From positions 124,001 through 188,000 of the forward strand of contig NZ_BCWR01000019.1 in assembly GCF_001592305.1 (NCBI RefSeq): a stretch of DNA of 64,000 nucleotides, given 5' to 3'. The DNA is from Hydrogenophaga taeniospiralis CCUG 15921 (GTDB taxonomy: Bacteria; Pseudomonadota; Gammaproteobacteria; Burkholderiales; Burkholderiaceae_C). Position numbers and translations under genes: made by a program. Of the stretch, positions 32,592-43,796 are shown piece by piece. Every line of letters starts with the position of its first letter. The first letter of the stretch is position 1. The notes beneath the pieces were generated by a model. The model was given only the letters and a program-made list of their open reading frames with translations, was not told where the DNA came from and ran no database searches.

Positions 32592-33035
32592 TTATTCGGC
32601 CGCTGCGCCGTCGATCTCGGGGTGGGCGCTGCGGAACTGGGCCACGTCGCGGATGTTCTTCTGCACCGCGACCGCGCCAAACAGCGACAGCAGGAAGGCC
32701 ATGGCGTAGAAGCCTTTTTCGCTGGCGGCCAGCGTCGCGTTCCACAGACCTACGGTCAGCAGCGCCACCGACAGACCCAGCGACACCCAGCACAGGCCAT
32801 AGTAGATGCCGGTGACGGGGATGCCCTCGATGCGGTCACGCACCGACTTCTGCAGCGACACGGCGGAGAACAGGCCGTACATCAGCAGCGTGAAGTAGTA
32901 GCCCTTTTCGTTGAGCTGCATCTGTGCGTTCCACAAGCCCATGAGGTAGACCACGGCGCCGACCATCAGGGCCGCCCATGACGCGGCGATGAAGGCTCCG
33001 GTGGGGCGTTGGGCGGCGTAGGCGGGAGCGGGCAT
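32592..33035 (-). CDS. YiaA-like inner-membrane protein
   Basis: A 147-residue protein with four helices as two YiaAB repeats. The sequence [16 protein letters not shown] and [15 protein letters not shown], with LQKSVRD and VQKNIRD after each repeat, is very close to the pattern of E. coli YiaA. Function unknown; it is an inner-membrane protein. It is convergent with the zinc-ribbon protein gene and is the second YiaA/B-type gene within 3.6 kb, suggesting related roles for genes in between. Confidence 0.85.
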   Translation of the reverse strand: MPAPAYAAQRPTGAFIAASWAALMVGAVVYLMGLWNAQMQLNEKGYYFTLLMYGLFSAVSLQKSVRDRIEGIPVTGIYYGLCWVSLGLSVALLTVGLWNATLAASEKGFYAMAFLLSLFGAVAVQKNIRDVAQFRSAHPEIDGAAAE

Positions 33036-33067
33036 GGGAATCCTCCAGGTTTGTTGGTGGCCGGACT

Positions 33068-34261
33068 TTACCGGAAGCCTGTAACTTTTTGTCGCTCCTC
33101 ACGCACCAGCCGCCCCATGGCCCACAGGCCCAGTGCCGGGCCGAGCGCCAGCCAGGGCAGCAGTACGCCCAGGCTCACCGCCTGCGACAGCGAGACGAAC
33201 AGCAGGATGCTCACGATGGAGATGCCGAAACCGATGCTGTTGGTGAGCGTGAGCACACTGCCCACGGCCTGCGGCGGCGCGTTGCGTGCGGTGAGGGTGG
33301 AGAACTGCGGCGAGTCGCCCGAGACGGTGATGCCCCAGAGCAGCAGCCAGCCGTAGAACAGCGGTGCGGTGGCGTCGATCACCAAGGGCGTGGCCAGGCA
33401 ACACAGGCCGCTGATCGCCAGCTGCACCGAAGCCACGCGCGCGCTGCCCCAGCGCTGCGCCACCCAGCCGCCGCCGGCGCAGCCGATGGCGCCCGCGCCC
33501 AGCACCCAGAACGCTGCCCACGACAGATCGGCGCCCTGCAACCGGGTGGCCAGCACCAGCGGCACCATGACCCACATGGTGTAGAGCTCCCACATGTGGC
33601 CGAAGTAGCCGAGCACCGAGGCGCGCACGCGTCCATCGGTCCACACGGTGGCGAGCGCGCGCCATTGCAACGTGGTCACGCGGGCGTGCGCGTGCGGCGC
33701 GTCGTGGGTGGTGAAAAACAGCAGCAGCCCACCCGCGGCCGCGAGCGCGGCCACGCCCAGCATCAGCGTGGGCCAGGGCAGGGTGCCGCTGAGCGCGCGC
33801 AGCGCGTGGGCGCTGGCCGAGCCGAGCACCAGCGCACCGATCAGCAGGCCGAGCGCCCCACCCAGGCCGCGCGTGTACCACTGCGCCGCGATCTTCATGC
33901 CCACCGGGTAGATGCCGGCGAGAAACACACCGGTGAGAAAGCGCCAGACCAGCAGGGCCTCGTACTGCGTGACCATGGCCCAGGCGCCCACGGTGCAAGC
34001 TGCGCCCGCGAGCGCACAGAACAGGAACACACGGCGCGGCGCGAAGCGGTCGGCGATGGCGAGCAGGGCAAAGACCAGGGTGCCGACGATGAAGCCGAAC
34101 TGCAGCGACGACGTGAGCGGCCCCACCGCGCTGGCCGGCCAGCCCAGCTCGCGCTGCAGGTCGGGCATGACCGCGTTGACCGCGAACCAGAGGGACGTGC
34201 CGGCGAACTGCGCGGTCACCAGCACGGGCAGGATGTGGCGGGGCACGGCGGGCTGAGTCAT
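33068..34261 (-). CDS. Major facilitator superfamily transporter
   Basis: A 397-residue permease with about 12 membrane segments. The loop between helices 2 and 3 ([11 protein letters not shown]) is a reduced A-motif, and [23 protein letters not shown] is typical of helix 4-5 in nitrate/cyanate-like MFS subgroups. The substrate is unknown. It is 32 bases downstream of the start of the YiaA-like gene, on the same strand and upstream of it in transcription, so co-transcription is possible. Confidence 0.85.
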   Translation of the reverse strand: MTQPAVPRHILPVLVTAQFAGTSLWFAVNAVMPDLQRELGWPASAVGPLTSSLQFGFIVGTLVFALLAIADRFAPRRVFLFCALAGAACTVGAWAMVTQYEALLVWRFLTGVFLAGIYPVGMKIAAQWYTRGLGGALGLLIGALVLGSASAHALRALSGTLPWPTLMLGVAALAAAGGLLLFFTTHDAPHAHARVTTLQWRALATVWTDGRVRASVLGYFGHMWELYTMWVMVPLVLATRLQGADLSWAAFWVLGAGAIGCAGGGWVAQRWGSARVASVQLAISGLCCLATPLVIDATAPLFYGWLLLWGITVSGDSPQFSTLTARNAPPQAVGSVLTLTNSIGFGISIVSILLFVSLSQAVSLGVLLPWLALGPALGLWAMGRLVREERQKVTGFR

Positions 34262-34454
34262 GGCCGAACTCTAGGCGGAAAACGCGGCGGTCCACGGTCC
34301 CGATGCCGACAGTCACGCCCGTTCCCGGGTTCAAAGTACCCTTTGGATCGACTCAGGGTTCTACAAAACGGTTCTTTGCCCGAGGATCGATGTTTTTTTG
34401 ACGACGCCAGCGAGGATCGCGGCACAAGCATGTGCTTGGGCCTTGAGGATCCCT

Positions 34455-34922
34455 ATGGATGTCTTTTCCGCTGTTCGTTCGACCCGTCGCGGGGTTGCTG
34501 TGCTGGGGTTGGCCGCCACGGTCGCCACATTGGCGGGTTGTTATGTCGTGCCGATCGACCCGCGCACCGGGCAGGCGGTGCCGCCGCCTCATGCCGTGGT
34601 GGTTGCCGCGCCCGCGCTGCCGCTGACCTTTCCTGCCCGCCTCTACCCGGCCAACGATCTGGCCAGCGCTTACGGCGTCATCAACGCCACGGTGACGAAC
34701 GATCTGCACGGGCGCGGTAGCTTCAACACCTCCATCAACGGTGAAACGTTCACAGGCGAGGCCACGCGCAAGGCCGGCTCGTCACGCGATGGCGTGGCCA
34801 ACGGCGCGGGCAACCGGGGCAGCTACCTGAGTTGCCAGTACACGATGAACTCGGCCACGTTGGGCTCGGGGACCTGCCGTCTGAACACCGGTGCAGTGTT
34901 CACGATGCACGTGGGGAACTGA
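34455..34922 (+). CDS. Small lipoprotein of unknown function
   Basis: A 155-residue protein whose signal peptide ends in a lipobox (TLAGC, C29), followed by a Pro/Ala-rich linker. The mature domain has polar, Asn/Ser/Thr-rich strands (NDLHGRGSFNTSINGETFTGEA) and a C-terminal pair of cysteines (LSCQYTMNSATLGSGTCRL) that could form a disulfide. GAGG lies 7 bases before the ATG at 34455; an upstream in-frame start would destroy the signal peptide. No neighbour suggests a role; the gap at 34262-34454 holds no other gene. Confidence 0.7.
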   Translation: MDVFSAVRSTRRGVAVLGLAATVATLAGCYVVPIDPRTGQAVPPPHAVVVAAPALPLTFPARLYPANDLASAYGVINATVTNDLHGRGSFNTSINGETFTGEATRKAGSSRDGVANGAGNRGSYLSCQYTMNSATLGSGTCRLNTGAVFTMHVGN

Positions 34923-34946
34923 CGCCGTCGAGAGTCTGCCTTCCGA

Positions 34947-35732
34947 TCAGTTGTCAGCGCCCGCCGCCATCTCCACCTCGGTGGCCGCGACCCCGGATTT
35001 GAGGTGCCCGACATACAACAAGGCCTGCTCGGTGCGCACCGAGGGCACATCGCCTTCGCGCATGTGCAGCAGGTCGGCCGGGCTGATGAGCCGGGGGTCG
35101 GCGGTGGTCAGTGGCAGCTGGGCGTGGCGGTAGGCTTCGAGCACGAACTGCGAGCAGAAGAATCGGTCGTTCTTGACCGCGCCCAGCTGGATCGCTGCGA
35201 GGCCGCGGATGCAGAAGTCCCGCACCAGGCCGGGGATCAGCGGCAGTTCGCAGTACTGCCGCCCGATGCTGAACGGCGCCTGCAGCACGATGCCGGCGGT
35301 GTTGTATTTCTTGCCCACGTGCAGGCGGGAAAACGCGTTGAGCGCGCCCACCTGGGGCTCGGCGATGCCCGGGTGGCGAAAGGCCACGATAGTGGATTCG
35401 CCGTCCATGTACTCCTGCGTGCTGCGCGTGCGCACGCCCGCGCCGACCGCCTCGACGAAGGTGCCGTCGCCCAGGTAGAGCGCGGCGTGGCTGACGGGCG
35501 CGAGCGTGATCAGGCGCACGCCCATGGACACCACGCTGTGGGTGGAACTGAGCACGATGTCGCCCGGGCGCAGGTCTTCGGGGGTGATGCGCAACCCGCC
35601 GTTGCTCGGTGTGAGCAGCAAGCGCTGTTGCATGCGCAGGGCGGGCTGGCCGGGTTCGGGTGCGAAGTCCACCCGGGTGGCGCAGCCGGCCACGATCACC
35701 AGGCTGGACGCCGCGGCCAGCCGGCGCGCCAT
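34947..35732 (-). CDS. YaeF/YiiX-type permuted NlpC/P60 lipoprotein
   Basis: A 261-residue lipoprotein (lipobox VAGC, C17). The mature part is a permuted papain-like NlpC/P60 domain: GDIVLSSTHS, catalytic-type His in VSHAALYLGDG (H82) and nucleophile Cys in RFFCSQFVLEAY (C193), the order seen in the YaeF/YiiX/poxvirus G6R group. These are predicted cysteine hydrolases acting on peptides, lipids or peptidoglycan in the periplasm. The start at 35732 has GAGGAAG upstream; upstream codons overlap the tgt end region. It lies 31 bases downstream of tgt and may be co-transcribed with it. Confidence 0.8.
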   Translation of the reverse strand: MARRLAAASSLVIVAGCATRVDFAPEPGQPALRMQQRLLLTPSNGGLRITPEDLRPGDIVLSSTHSVVSMGVRLITLAPVSHAALYLGDGTFVEAVGAGVRTRSTQEYMDGESTIVAFRHPGIAEPQVGALNAFSRLHVGKKYNTAGIVLQAPFSIGRQYCELPLIPGLVRDFCIRGLAAIQLGAVKNDRFFCSQFVLEAYRHAQLPLTTADPRLISPADLLHMREGDVPSVRTEQALLYVGHLKSGVAATEVEMAAGADN

Positions 35733-35763
35733 GGTGGTGAACTTCCTCGTCACCGCGCAGGCC

Positions 35764-37088
<1,325 letters not shown>

Positions 37089-37090
<2 letters not shown>

Positions 37091-37457
37091 ACTCCAGCGC
37101 CAGGATCCAGGCCACCAGCCTGGCGGCATCGGCCTCGGACACCACCACCTTGTTGGGCGGCATGGCCAGGCCGCTGACCTTGCCCTTCCAGTGGCTCTCA
37201 TAAGGGCTGGAGCCGGCCATCACGGTGGCGGTGAGCTGCTGCTGCGCGCCTTTCTGGCTCTTGTATTTGGCCGCAACCTCGCGCCAGGCCGGGCCGATGG
37301 GGGGCAGACCGTTCGGGCCCTTGCCGCCGGGCTCGATGTGGTGGCAGGTCATGCAGCCCGCGTTGTTGGCGAGTTTCAGGACCTCGTCGTCACCCGGTGC
37401 GGCCCAGGCTTGGGCGGCCAGCAGGGCGGTGGTCAGTGCAATCAAGAGGCGGTTCAT
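37089..37457 (-). CDS. Small class I cytochrome c
   Basis: A 122-residue periplasmic cytochrome: signal peptide (1-19, ending AWA), haem-attachment CMTCH (C35, C38, H39) and probable axial Met99 in LAMPPNK. It resembles the cytochrome c-551/c-552 type electron carriers that feed terminal oxidases or denitrification enzymes. A perfect FNR/ANR-type box lies 64 bases upstream of the ATG at 37457, so it is probably induced at low oxygen. GGAG precedes the start. The sorbosone dehydrogenase-like gene upstream could donate electrons but is separated by 136 bases. Confidence 0.9.
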
Positions 37458-37520
37458 GGGGCATTTCTCCGTGGGTTTGCTGGGAATGTTTTCAGGCTAG
37501 CAGTCGGCCCCGGCGCGGGA

Positions 37521-37534
37521 TTGATCTTTGTCAA
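37521..37534. promoter_or_regulatory. FNR/ANR box of the cytochrome c gene
   Basis: TTGAT-CTTT-GTCAA matches TTGAT-N4-RTCAA exactly. On the minus strand TAGCCT lies where a -10 element would be if the box is centred near -41.5, consistent with class II activation of the leftward cytochrome gene. Confidence 0.65.
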
Positions 37535-37593
37535 GGCGCGCGGTGTCCGTCTCAATCCGAAACAGTCGCGCCACCCCGGCGCGGCGGGAGCCG

Positions 37594-38946
37594 TCAGCGG
37601 ACGGCCGCAGCCGGCGCCACCACCAGCACGGTGTGGTTGCGGTCTTCCACCACCCACAGGCGGCCTTGCGAGTCCACCGTGGCACCGGCCGGATTGCCCA
37701 GCGGTCGCAGGCTTGGTGCGGCGGACCAACCCGAGGCGATGTTCTCGCGCGGGCCCTGTGGCCTGCCGTCGGCCCCCAGCCGCCAGGCCACGATGCGCTG
37801 GCCCTGGGCGCGGTAGCCGTGCCAGACCGCCAGCAGCCGCCCGCTCCAGGGCGCCGCGGCCTGCCCGGCGCCGGCCGGGGGCACCACCAGCAACTGCAGC
37901 GGCGCCACGTGCGCGGGCCAAGCCTGGTGTGGCGGACGGTGCGCGGGGCCGCTGCAACGCGCCCGGCCTTCGTAGCCGCGCGCGACCACGCTGCGGGCGC
38001 GTGCGTCGCTCACGCAATACGGCCAGCCGAAGTGGGCGCCGTCCGCCAGCTCGTTGAGCTCTTCGGCCGGGGCTTTGGCATCGCTGTAGTCCACCGAGTT
38101 TTCGGCCTGCCAGAGCCGCGCCGGCTGGCGCCCGCGGGCCGGCACCACGGCCAGTCCCAGCGAGTTGCGCAAGCCGGTGGCGTAAGGCCGCAGCGATTGC
38201 AGCGTGAAGCCGGGGCCGCCGAGCACCGCTTCGTACACCGCCGCGCGGGGCTGCGCACCCTTGGTTTCGGGGCAGGGCTGGGGTTGGCGCTGCTGCTCGT
38301 CGCGGCAGGCGTCGGTGGACGAGCCCATATTGATATAGAGCCGGCCGTCGGCGCCAAACGCGAGTTCCTTGAGCGGGTGCGCGCCGTCGGCGGGCAGGCC
38401 GGTGATCAGGTCTTCGCGCTGCACCGTCTCGCCCACGGGCGTGCGCCAGATGCTGCCGGCCTCGCCGATGTAGACCTTGCCGTCGGGCCCGCGCACCAGG
38501 GCGTGTGGCCGGTCCAGCCCGCTGGCCAGGGTGCGCAGCCGCCCGGGTTCGCCGGGCTGCCCGGCGGTGCGCAATTCGAGCAGCCGGCCCCGGCGCGGCT
38601 CCCAGCTGCCCATGTCCACGATCCAGAACCGGCCCGGCGCCACCTCCAGCAGGCGGCGCGGCATGCGCAGGCCGTCGCGGGCGTCGGCCACCAGGCCCGC
38701 GCACCAGCCCGCCGGCACGGTGAGCGCCACGCCGGGGTGGCCGGCGCACTGGCCTTGCGGGGTGTAGAGCGGTGTGGGGGCTGCTTGGGCCAGGGGCGCC
38801 AGACCCGGAGCGGCCAGGCCCCACACGGCCAGGGCGCGCCAGAGGCCCAACCGCCACGACACGGAGCCAGCGCCCGAGGCTGGCGTGGGGCAGGGGGCGT
38901 GCAGGTGGTGGGGAAGCGGGTGGGCCGGGTGCCCTGGGGAGTGCAT
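37594..38946 (-). CDS. PQQ-dependent sugar (sorbosone) dehydrogenase family protein
   Basis: A 450-residue exported beta-propeller protein. After a long charged N-terminus and a hydrophobic segment (about 33-55), the propeller strands show LEVAPGRFWIVDMGSWEPRRGRLLEL, HALVRGPDGKVYIGEAGSIW and ELADGAHFGWPYC, typical of the glucose/sorbosone dehydrogenase group that uses PQQ. The start may be later than 38946 because the first 30 residues are unlike a signal peptide. The adjacent cytochrome c is a plausible electron acceptor. Substrate uncertain; several soluble members of this fold oxidise sugars in the periplasm. Confidence 0.75.
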   Translation of the reverse strand: MHSPGHPAHPLPHHLHAPCPTPASGAGSVSWRLGLWRALAVWGLAAPGLAPLAQAAPTPLYTPQGQCAGHPGVALTVPAGWCAGLVADARDGLRMPRRLLEVAPGRFWIVDMGSWEPRRGRLLELRTAGQPGEPGRLRTLASGLDRPHALVRGPDGKVYIGEAGSIWRTPVGETVQREDLITGLPADGAHPLKELAFGADGRLYINMGSSTDACRDEQQRQPQPCPETKGAQPRAAVYEAVLGGPGFTLQSLRPYATGLRNSLGLAVVPARGRQPARLWQAENSVDYSDAKAPAEELNELADGAHFGWPYCVSDARARSVVARGYEGRARCSGPAHRPPHQAWPAHVAPLQLLVVPPAGAGQAAAPWSGRLLAVWHGYRAQGQRIVAWRLGADGRPQGPRENIASGWSAAPSLRPLGNPAGATVDSQGRLWVVEDRNHTVLVVAPAAAVR

Positions 38947-38984
38947 CGGCCGATTCTATGGAGCCCGGCGCGCGGGCGGCCGGC

Positions 38985-39200
38985 TCAGCGCAGCGGCGCG
39001 ATGGAAGTGTCGGCGCCGAGCTGGAGGGTGTCGTTCAGCGACGCGTTGCGGTCCGAGCTGTCCCAGCCCCAGGCCAGCAGCACGGCGAGTCCGAGCGAGA
39101 CGATCAGGGCCAGGCCCAGGCGGAGAAAGATTTCGATCACGTGGCCACTCGGTGCGGGTTGGGGATGTTGGGGGGCGATTGTGCCGGGTGGGTTTGTCAC
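38985..39200 (-). CDS. Short single-helix membrane protein, hypothetical
   Basis: A 71-residue reading frame with one strong membrane helix (about 23-44, IFLRLGLALIVSLGLAVLLA) and a polar tail. It may start internally at the GTG for residue 21. It lies between queA and the dehydrogenase gene, both on the same strand. There is no recognised family. Codon use and the clean helix suggest it is real, but a chance frame is not excluded. Confidence 0.45.
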   Translation of the reverse strand: MTNPPGTIAPQHPQPAPSGHVIEIFLRLGLALIVSLGLAVLLAWGWDSSDRNASLNDTLQLGADTSIAPLR

Positions 39201-39226
39201 CGCATGGGGAAAAGTGCGAGCAAATG

Positions 39227-40348
39227 TTACGAAGCGGGCCGGCCAAGTATCGGAGTCTTCTGCAGCAGCATCGCGTCGCCGTAGCTGAAAAAGCGGTAAC
39301 CCTGCGCCACCGCGTGGCGGTAGAGCGCCATCACGTGCTCGTGGCCGGCGAAGGCGCTCACCAGCATCATCAGCGTGCTCTTGGGCAGGTGGAAGTTGGT
39401 CACCAGCACGTCCACCACCTGGAAAGCGAAGCCGGGCGTGATGAAGATGTTGGTGTCGCCCGTGGTCTGGCCCGAGCGTGCCCAGCTCTCCAGCGTGCGC
39501 ACGGTCGTGGTCCCCACCGCCACCACGCGCCCGCCGCGCGCGCGGCAGTCGGCGATGGCTTGCAGGGTCTCGGTCGGGATCGCGTAGCGCTCGTGGTGCA
39601 TCACGTGCTCTTCGATGCGCTCGGTCTTCATCGGCGCAAACGTGCCCGCGCCCACGTGCAGCGTTACGTTGGCGCGCCGCACGCCGCGGGCTTCGAGCGC
39701 GGCCAACACGCCGTCGTCGAAATGCAGCGCCGCGGTGGGTGCGGCCACGGCGCCGGGCACGCGGGCAAACACGGTCTGGTAGCGGCGCTCGTCGTCGGCG
39801 TTGTCCGCGTGGGTGATGTAGGGCGGCAGCGGCACGTGGCCGTGGCGCGCCATCAGCTCGTAGGGCGTTTCGCCGGCCGGCCCGGTCAGGCGCAGGCGGA
39901 ACAGCTGGCCCTGCTCATCGGGCCAGCGGCCGAGGAACACCGCATCAAAACCGCCGCCCCGCAGGCCGCCCGCCAGGTGCAGCAGGCCGCCGGGCTGCGG
40001 CTTCTTGCTCACGCGGATGTGCGCCACCACCTCCTGCCCCGAACCGTCCAGCGCCTCGTGCGGCAGCAGCACGCGCTCGATCAGGATCTCGAACTTGCCA
40101 CCCGAGGCTTTCTCGCCGAAGAGTCGGGCCTTGACCACCTGCGTGTCGTTGAACACCAGCAGGTCGCCCGGCTGCAGCAGGCCGGGCAGTTCGCGGAAGA
40201 TGCGGTCCACCGGCACCGCCCCGGTGCCGTCGAGCAGGCGCGAGGCGCTGCGTTCGGCGGCGGGGTGCTGGGCGATGAGTTCGTCGGGGAGCGCGAAATC
40301 GAAATCGGCGACGGTGAATGTGCGCGCCGCAAGGGAAGAAGCGTTCAT
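39227..40348 (-). CDS. queA: S-adenosylmethionine:tRNA ribosyltransferase-isomerase
   Basis: A 373-residue QueA. Family motifs are present throughout: [15 protein letters not shown] near the N-terminus, [44 protein letters not shown] and the C-terminal [18 protein letters not shown]. It transfers the ribose moiety of SAM to preQ1 in tRNA to make epoxyqueuosine. The ATG at 40348 gives the normal length; upstream codons extend into the divergent recG promoter region. It is divergent from recG with a 79-base gap. Confidence 0.95.
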   Translation of the reverse strand: MNASSLAARTFTVADFDFALPDELIAQHPAAERSASRLLDGTGAVPVDRIFRELPGLLQPGDLLVFNDTQVVKARLFGEKASGGKFEILIERVLLPHEALDGSGQEVVAHIRVSKKPQPGGLLHLAGGLRGGGFDAVFLGRWPDEQGQLFRLRLTGPAGETPYELMARHGHVPLPPYITHADNADDERRYQTVFARVPGAVAAPTAALHFDDGVLAALEARGVRRANVTLHVGAGTFAPMKTERIEEHVMHHERYAIPTETLQAIADCRARGGRVVAVGTTTVRTLESWARSGQTTGDTNIFITPGFAFQVVDVLVTNFHLPKSTLMMLVSAFAGHEHVMALYRHAVAQGYRFFSYGDAMLLQKTPILGRPAS

Positions 40349-40427
40349 GCTGCTTGAGGGCCGGACAAGGCCCGTTCCAAGTGAAAGTGGCGAGAGGGGT
40401 GGATAAAAAGACAGGCAGAATTGTCCC

Positions 40428-42527
40428 ATGCCCGACGCCCAGCCCGCCCCCGCCAAGGCGCTTTCTGCCCCGCAGAAAGCCCTGCACAAGCTGGGGCTCA
40501 GGCGCGACATCGACCTGGCGCTGCACCTGCCGCTGCGCTACGAAGACGAAACCCGCGTGGTGCGCCTGAGCGATGCGCGCGACGGGCAGACCGTGCAGGT
40601 GGAAGGCACGGTCACGCATCAGGAGATCACGATGCGCCCGCGCCGCCAACTGCTGGTGACGCTGGACGACGGCAGCGACACCTGCACCCTGCGCTTCTTC
40701 AGCTTCTACCCCTCGCACCAGAAGGCGCTGGCCGTGGGCGCTCGCGTGCGGGTGCGCGGTGAGGTCCGTGGCGGTTTCATGGGCCGCACCATGGTGCACC
40801 CGGCGTTTCACGCGGCCGGCGGTGAACTGCCCGACGCGCTCACGCCGGTGTACCCGACCAGCGCCCAACTGCCCCAGGCCTACCTGCGCAAGGTGGTGGC
40901 CAGTGGCCTGGCGCGCGCCGACCTGAGCGAAACCCTGCCCCCCGAGTTGCTGGACGGCCTGAAGGCGGTGGTGCACGGCACCTGGACGCTGCGCGACGCC
41001 CTGCGCTATCTGCACCACCCGGGGCCGGACGTGTCGCTCGACGCGCTCGAAGACCGCAGCCACCCGGCCTGGCAGCGCCTGAAGGCCGAAGAGTTGCTGG
41101 CCCAGCAGCTGTCGCAGCTGACGGCCAAACGCGAGCGCGATGCCCTGCGCGCGCCGGCCTTGCGCACGGCGCCGGGTGGCCTGCACGAACAGCTGCTCGC
41201 CGTGTTGCCCTTCGCGCTGACGGGCGCGCAGCGCCGCGTGGGCGAGGAGATCGCGCGCGATCTGGCGCGATCCGTGCCCATGCACCGCCTGCTGCAGGGC
41301 GACGTGGGCTCGGGCAAGACGGTGGTGGCCGCGCTGGCCGCCGCCATCGCCATCGACTCGGGCTGGCAGTGCGCGCTGATGGCGCCCACCGAGATCCTGG
41401 CCGAACAGCATTTCGCCAAGCTCATTGGCTGGCTGGAGCCGCTGCTCGCACCGCTGGGCAAACGCGTGGCCTGGCTCACCGGTGGCCAGAAAAAGAAGCA
41501 GCGCAGCGAGATGCTGGCGCTGATCGCCAGCGGCGAAGCCGCGCTGGTGGTGGGCACGCACGCCGTGATCCAGGACCAGGTGGTGTTTCAGAACCTGGCG
41601 CTGGCCATCATCGACGAGCAGCACCGGTTTGGCGTGGCGCAGCGGCTGGCCTTGAGGTCCAAGACGACCGAGGGCGACGATGGGCAATCGCGTGAGCCCC
41701 ACATGCTCATGATGACGGCGACGCCGATCCCTCGCACGCTCGCCATGAGCTACTACGCCGACCTCGACGTCTCCACCATCGACGAGCTGCCGCCCGGGCG
41801 CACGCCCATCGTCACCAAGGTCGTGTCCGACCAGCGCCGCCACGAGGTGATCGAACGCATCCGCGCTCAGGTGGCGCAGGGCCGGCAGGTCTACTGGGTG
41901 TGTCCGCTGATCGAAGAGAGCGAGGCGCTGGACCTGTCGAATGCCACGGCAACCCACGCCGAACTCAGCACCTCACTGCAAGGCGTGCTGGTCGGCCTGC
42001 TGCATTCGCGCATGCCGGTGGCCGAGAAGAAGGCGGTGATGTCGCTCTTCACCAGCGGCCACATGGGCGTGCTGGTGTCCACCACGGTGATCGAGGTCGG
42101 GGTGGACGTGCCCAACGCCTCGCTGATGGTGATCGAACACGCCGAACGCTTCGGCCTGAGCCAGTTGCACCAGCTGCGCGGCCGGGTGGGGCGCGGCGCG
42201 GCGGCCTCGGCCTGCGTGCTGCTCTACACCCCGCCCGAGGGCGGGCGCCTGGGTGAAACCGCGCGCGAGCGCCTCAAGGCCATGGCGGAAACCAACGATG
42301 GTTTTGAAATTGCCCGCCGAGACCTGGAGATCCGCGGCCCGGGCGAATTCTTGGGTGCCCGCCAGTCGGGTGCCACGATGCTGCGCTTCGCCGATCTGGC
42401 CACCGACGGCCACCTGCTCGACTGGGCCCGGGGCGCCGCTGCAGAAATGCTGGCGCAGCACCCGGCGGCGGCCGAAAAGCACATCGCCCGCTGGCTCGGC
42501 AGCAAAGCCGAATACCTGAAGGCATGA
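40428..42527 (+). CDS. recG: ATP-dependent DNA helicase RecG
   Basis: A 699-residue helicase. The N-terminal wedge/OB domain (about 40-190; [12 protein letters not shown]) is followed by helicase motifs: I in [20 protein letters not shown] as [26 protein letters not shown] including [20 protein letters not shown] and [12 protein letters not shown]. It remodels stalled replication forks and branched DNA in repair. The last about 26 codons ([18 protein letters not shown]...) are also found as degenerate copies at 43158-43236 and 43797-43885, marking a tandem duplication of the downstream region. oxyR is the next rightward gene, after the duplicated lipoproteins. Confidence 0.95.
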   Translation: MPDAQPAPAKALSAPQKALHKLGLRRDIDLALHLPLRYEDETRVVRLSDARDGQTVQVEGTVTHQEITMRPRRQLLVTLDDGSDTCTLRFFSFYPSHQKALAVGARVRVRGEVRGGFMGRTMVHPAFHAAGGELPDALTPVYPTSAQLPQAYLRKVVASGLARADLSETLPPELLDGLKAVVHGTWTLRDALRYLHHPGPDVSLDALEDRSHPAWQRLKAEELLAQQLSQLTAKRERDALRAPALRTAPGGLHEQLLAVLPFALTGAQRRVGEEIARDLARSVPMHRLLQGDVGSGKTVVAALAAAIAIDSGWQCALMAPTEILAEQHFAKLIGWLEPLLAPLGKRVAWLTGGQKKKQRSEMLALIASGEAALVVGTHAVIQDQVVFQNLALAIIDEQHRFGVAQRLALRSKTTEGDDGQSREPHMLMMTATPIPRTLAMSYYADLDVSTIDELPPGRTPIVTKVVSDQRRHEVIERIRAQVAQGRQVYWVCPLIEESEALDLSNATATHAELSTSLQGVLVGLLHSRMPVAEKKAVMSLFTSGHMGVLVSTTVIEVGVDVPNASLMVIEHAERFGLSQLHQLRGRVGRGAAASACVLLYTPPEGGRLGETARERLKAMAETNDGFEIARRDLEIRGPGEFLGARQSGATMLRFADLATDGHLLDWARGAAAEMLAQHPAAAEKHIARWLGSKAEYLKA

Positions 42528-42543
42528 GCCTTCGAGATTCGAT

Positions 42544-43011
42544 TTACAGAGCGGTCCAGGGTTCGTCGAAGGCAAATGCGTCCGGGAACCCCTCTGCATC
42601 GAGCTTGCTTTTGTCTCCGAAATAGAGCTTGCCGCCTTTGATTAGCAGCAGGGTCTTGAAAGGAGCACCCACACCCTCGACGATGGCTGCTTTCTCGCCC
42701 TCGTCATCACCGATGGTCTTCGGGCCCTGTAGGACATAGGTGTAGCTGACGTACGGTCTGATAGAAAGACCCAGGTCCTTGCAGTCGGGGCTGGAGCCGG
42801 AGTAGCTCACGGGGGTCATCTTCAACGTCGAGTTGTCGATCTTCTCGACCGTTACGATCGTCGCTAACGCCAAGCCGGAAGCGCTGCTGGGTGGGCTGCA
42901 CTTCAGCCAGGTGCCAACATAGGGTTCGGTTGTTGAGGTTTCGTCCGAGCCGCCGCAGGCGCTCAGCAGCAGGGGCGTGGCGAGGGCGAGCGCCCAAAAG
43001 TGTTTTTTCAT
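42544..43011 (-). CDS. Tandem lipoprotein family, copy 1
   Basis: A 155-residue lipoprotein with signal peptide MKKHFWALALATPLLLSAC, lipidated at C19. The mature part has YVGTWLKC near the front and DAEGFPDAF near the end, the only blocks shared with copies 2 and 3. Between them it has cysteines that may form a disulfide. The start at 43011 is fixed by GGAGG 8 bases upstream; the ATG two codons earlier is too close to it. The YVGxW start is reminiscent of calycin-like barrels, but no function is assigned. Convergent with recG, 16 bases away. Confidence 0.75.
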   Translation of the reverse strand: MKKHFWALALATPLLLSACGGSDETSTTEPYVGTWLKCSPPSSASGLALATIVTVEKIDNSTLKMTPVSYSGSSPDCKDLGLSIRPYVSYTYVLQGPKTIGDDEGEKAAIVEGVGAPFKTLLLIKGGKLYFGDKSKLDAEGFPDAFAFDEPWTAL

Positions 43012-43119
43012 ATTCATGCCCTCCGTAAGGGGTTTTTTGGTGTTTTTACCGCCGCTTGTACGGTCGGCCAGACCGTATCTCAGCAACGTGCTCACGTTGT
43101 GCCGCGATGGCCGGTGTAC

Positions 43120-43236
43120 CTGACGCTGACTGAACGCAAAAATACCGTGGCCGTGGCGCGCGAACGCCTCAAGGTCGTGACCGAAAAGCACATCGCCCGC
43201 TGGTTGGGCGGGCGATGTGGGTTTTTCAAGGCCTGA
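43120..43236 (+). pseudogene. Fused debris of oxyR 5' end and recG 3' end
   Basis: The plus-strand frame reads LTLTERKNTVAVARER, matching the OxyR start MTLTELKYIVAVARER (44518 on), and then runs directly into [15 protein letters not shown]...FKA and a stop, matching RecG residues near 42270 and its C-terminus with an internal deletion. The join falls in the shared GCGCGCGA-type sequence. This is the junction of a tandem duplication of the recG-oxyR interval. Confidence 0.75.
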
Positions 43237-43245
43237 GCCCGATGA

Positions 43246-43722
43246 TCAACGTCTGACGGTGGCGCGGCTCATGTCAAGCGTGGTCGGGAACCCTTCGGCA
43301 TCCACTGGAGAGCCTTCGGGGGATTCGAACCAGCGGTCGCCCTCGACGTAGTGGATGTCCTTTTCAGCGTCGTTGCCGAGCGTCGCGGTGACTTTGTCGA
43401 CCGTCTTGCCGCTGACGGAGCCCGTGCCATGAATGGTCAAGGAGGCGGGAAGTGTCTCACTGGAAGAGGGTGCGCCCGAGCAATTTGCATTGGCGAAAAC
43501 ACGCAAAGTCAGCGTCCCGGATACGAGGTTGTCGTTGGACTTGTTCAGGGTGACTTCGCCCGCGGCTGACGACGAGCCGTCAGCCTCGCACGGAATGTCC
43601 CAGACGCCCACGTACTTGCCGGCCGGCGAGCTGTCTACTGGGTCATCACCACTAGGGCCGCAGGCGCTCAGCAGCAGGGGCGTGGCGAGGGCGAGCGCCC
43701 AGAAGTGTTTTTTCGTGTTCAT
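43246..43722 (-). CDS. Tandem lipoprotein family, copy 2
   Basis: A 158-residue lipoprotein. Its signal peptide (MNTKKHFWALALATPLLLSAC) is nearly identical to that of copies 1 and 3, with the lipidated Cys at 21. The mature domain shares SSPAGKYVGVW...PC and DAEGFPTTL with its paralogues, but is otherwise highly diverged, with Ser/Thr/Asn-rich beta-strand-like sequence. The ribosome-binding site is weak compared with the other two copies, because the leader just upstream differs. Function unknown. The gene lies between two stretches of recG debris. Confidence 0.75.
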   Translation of the reverse strand: MNTKKHFWALALATPLLLSACGPSGDDPVDSSPAGKYVGVWDIPCEADGSSSAAGEVTLNKSNDNLVSGTLTLRVFANANCSGAPSSSETLPASLTIHGTGSVSGKTVDKVTATLGNDAEKDIHYVEGDRWFESPEGSPVDAEGFPTTLDMSRATVRR

Positions 43723-43796
43723 CTTTGATAGGGTTGATGTTGTGGAGCTGTTTCAGTGGCGCTTCGCTGATCCGGCGACGGGCATGTGTTTGCGGG

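Noticed and set aside
43000-43236. 78-codon plus-strand frame between lipoprotein copies, as a possible small gene
   Set aside because: Its second half is fused debris of OxyR and RecG and its first half is antisense to the lipoprotein leader; treated as a duplication scar.
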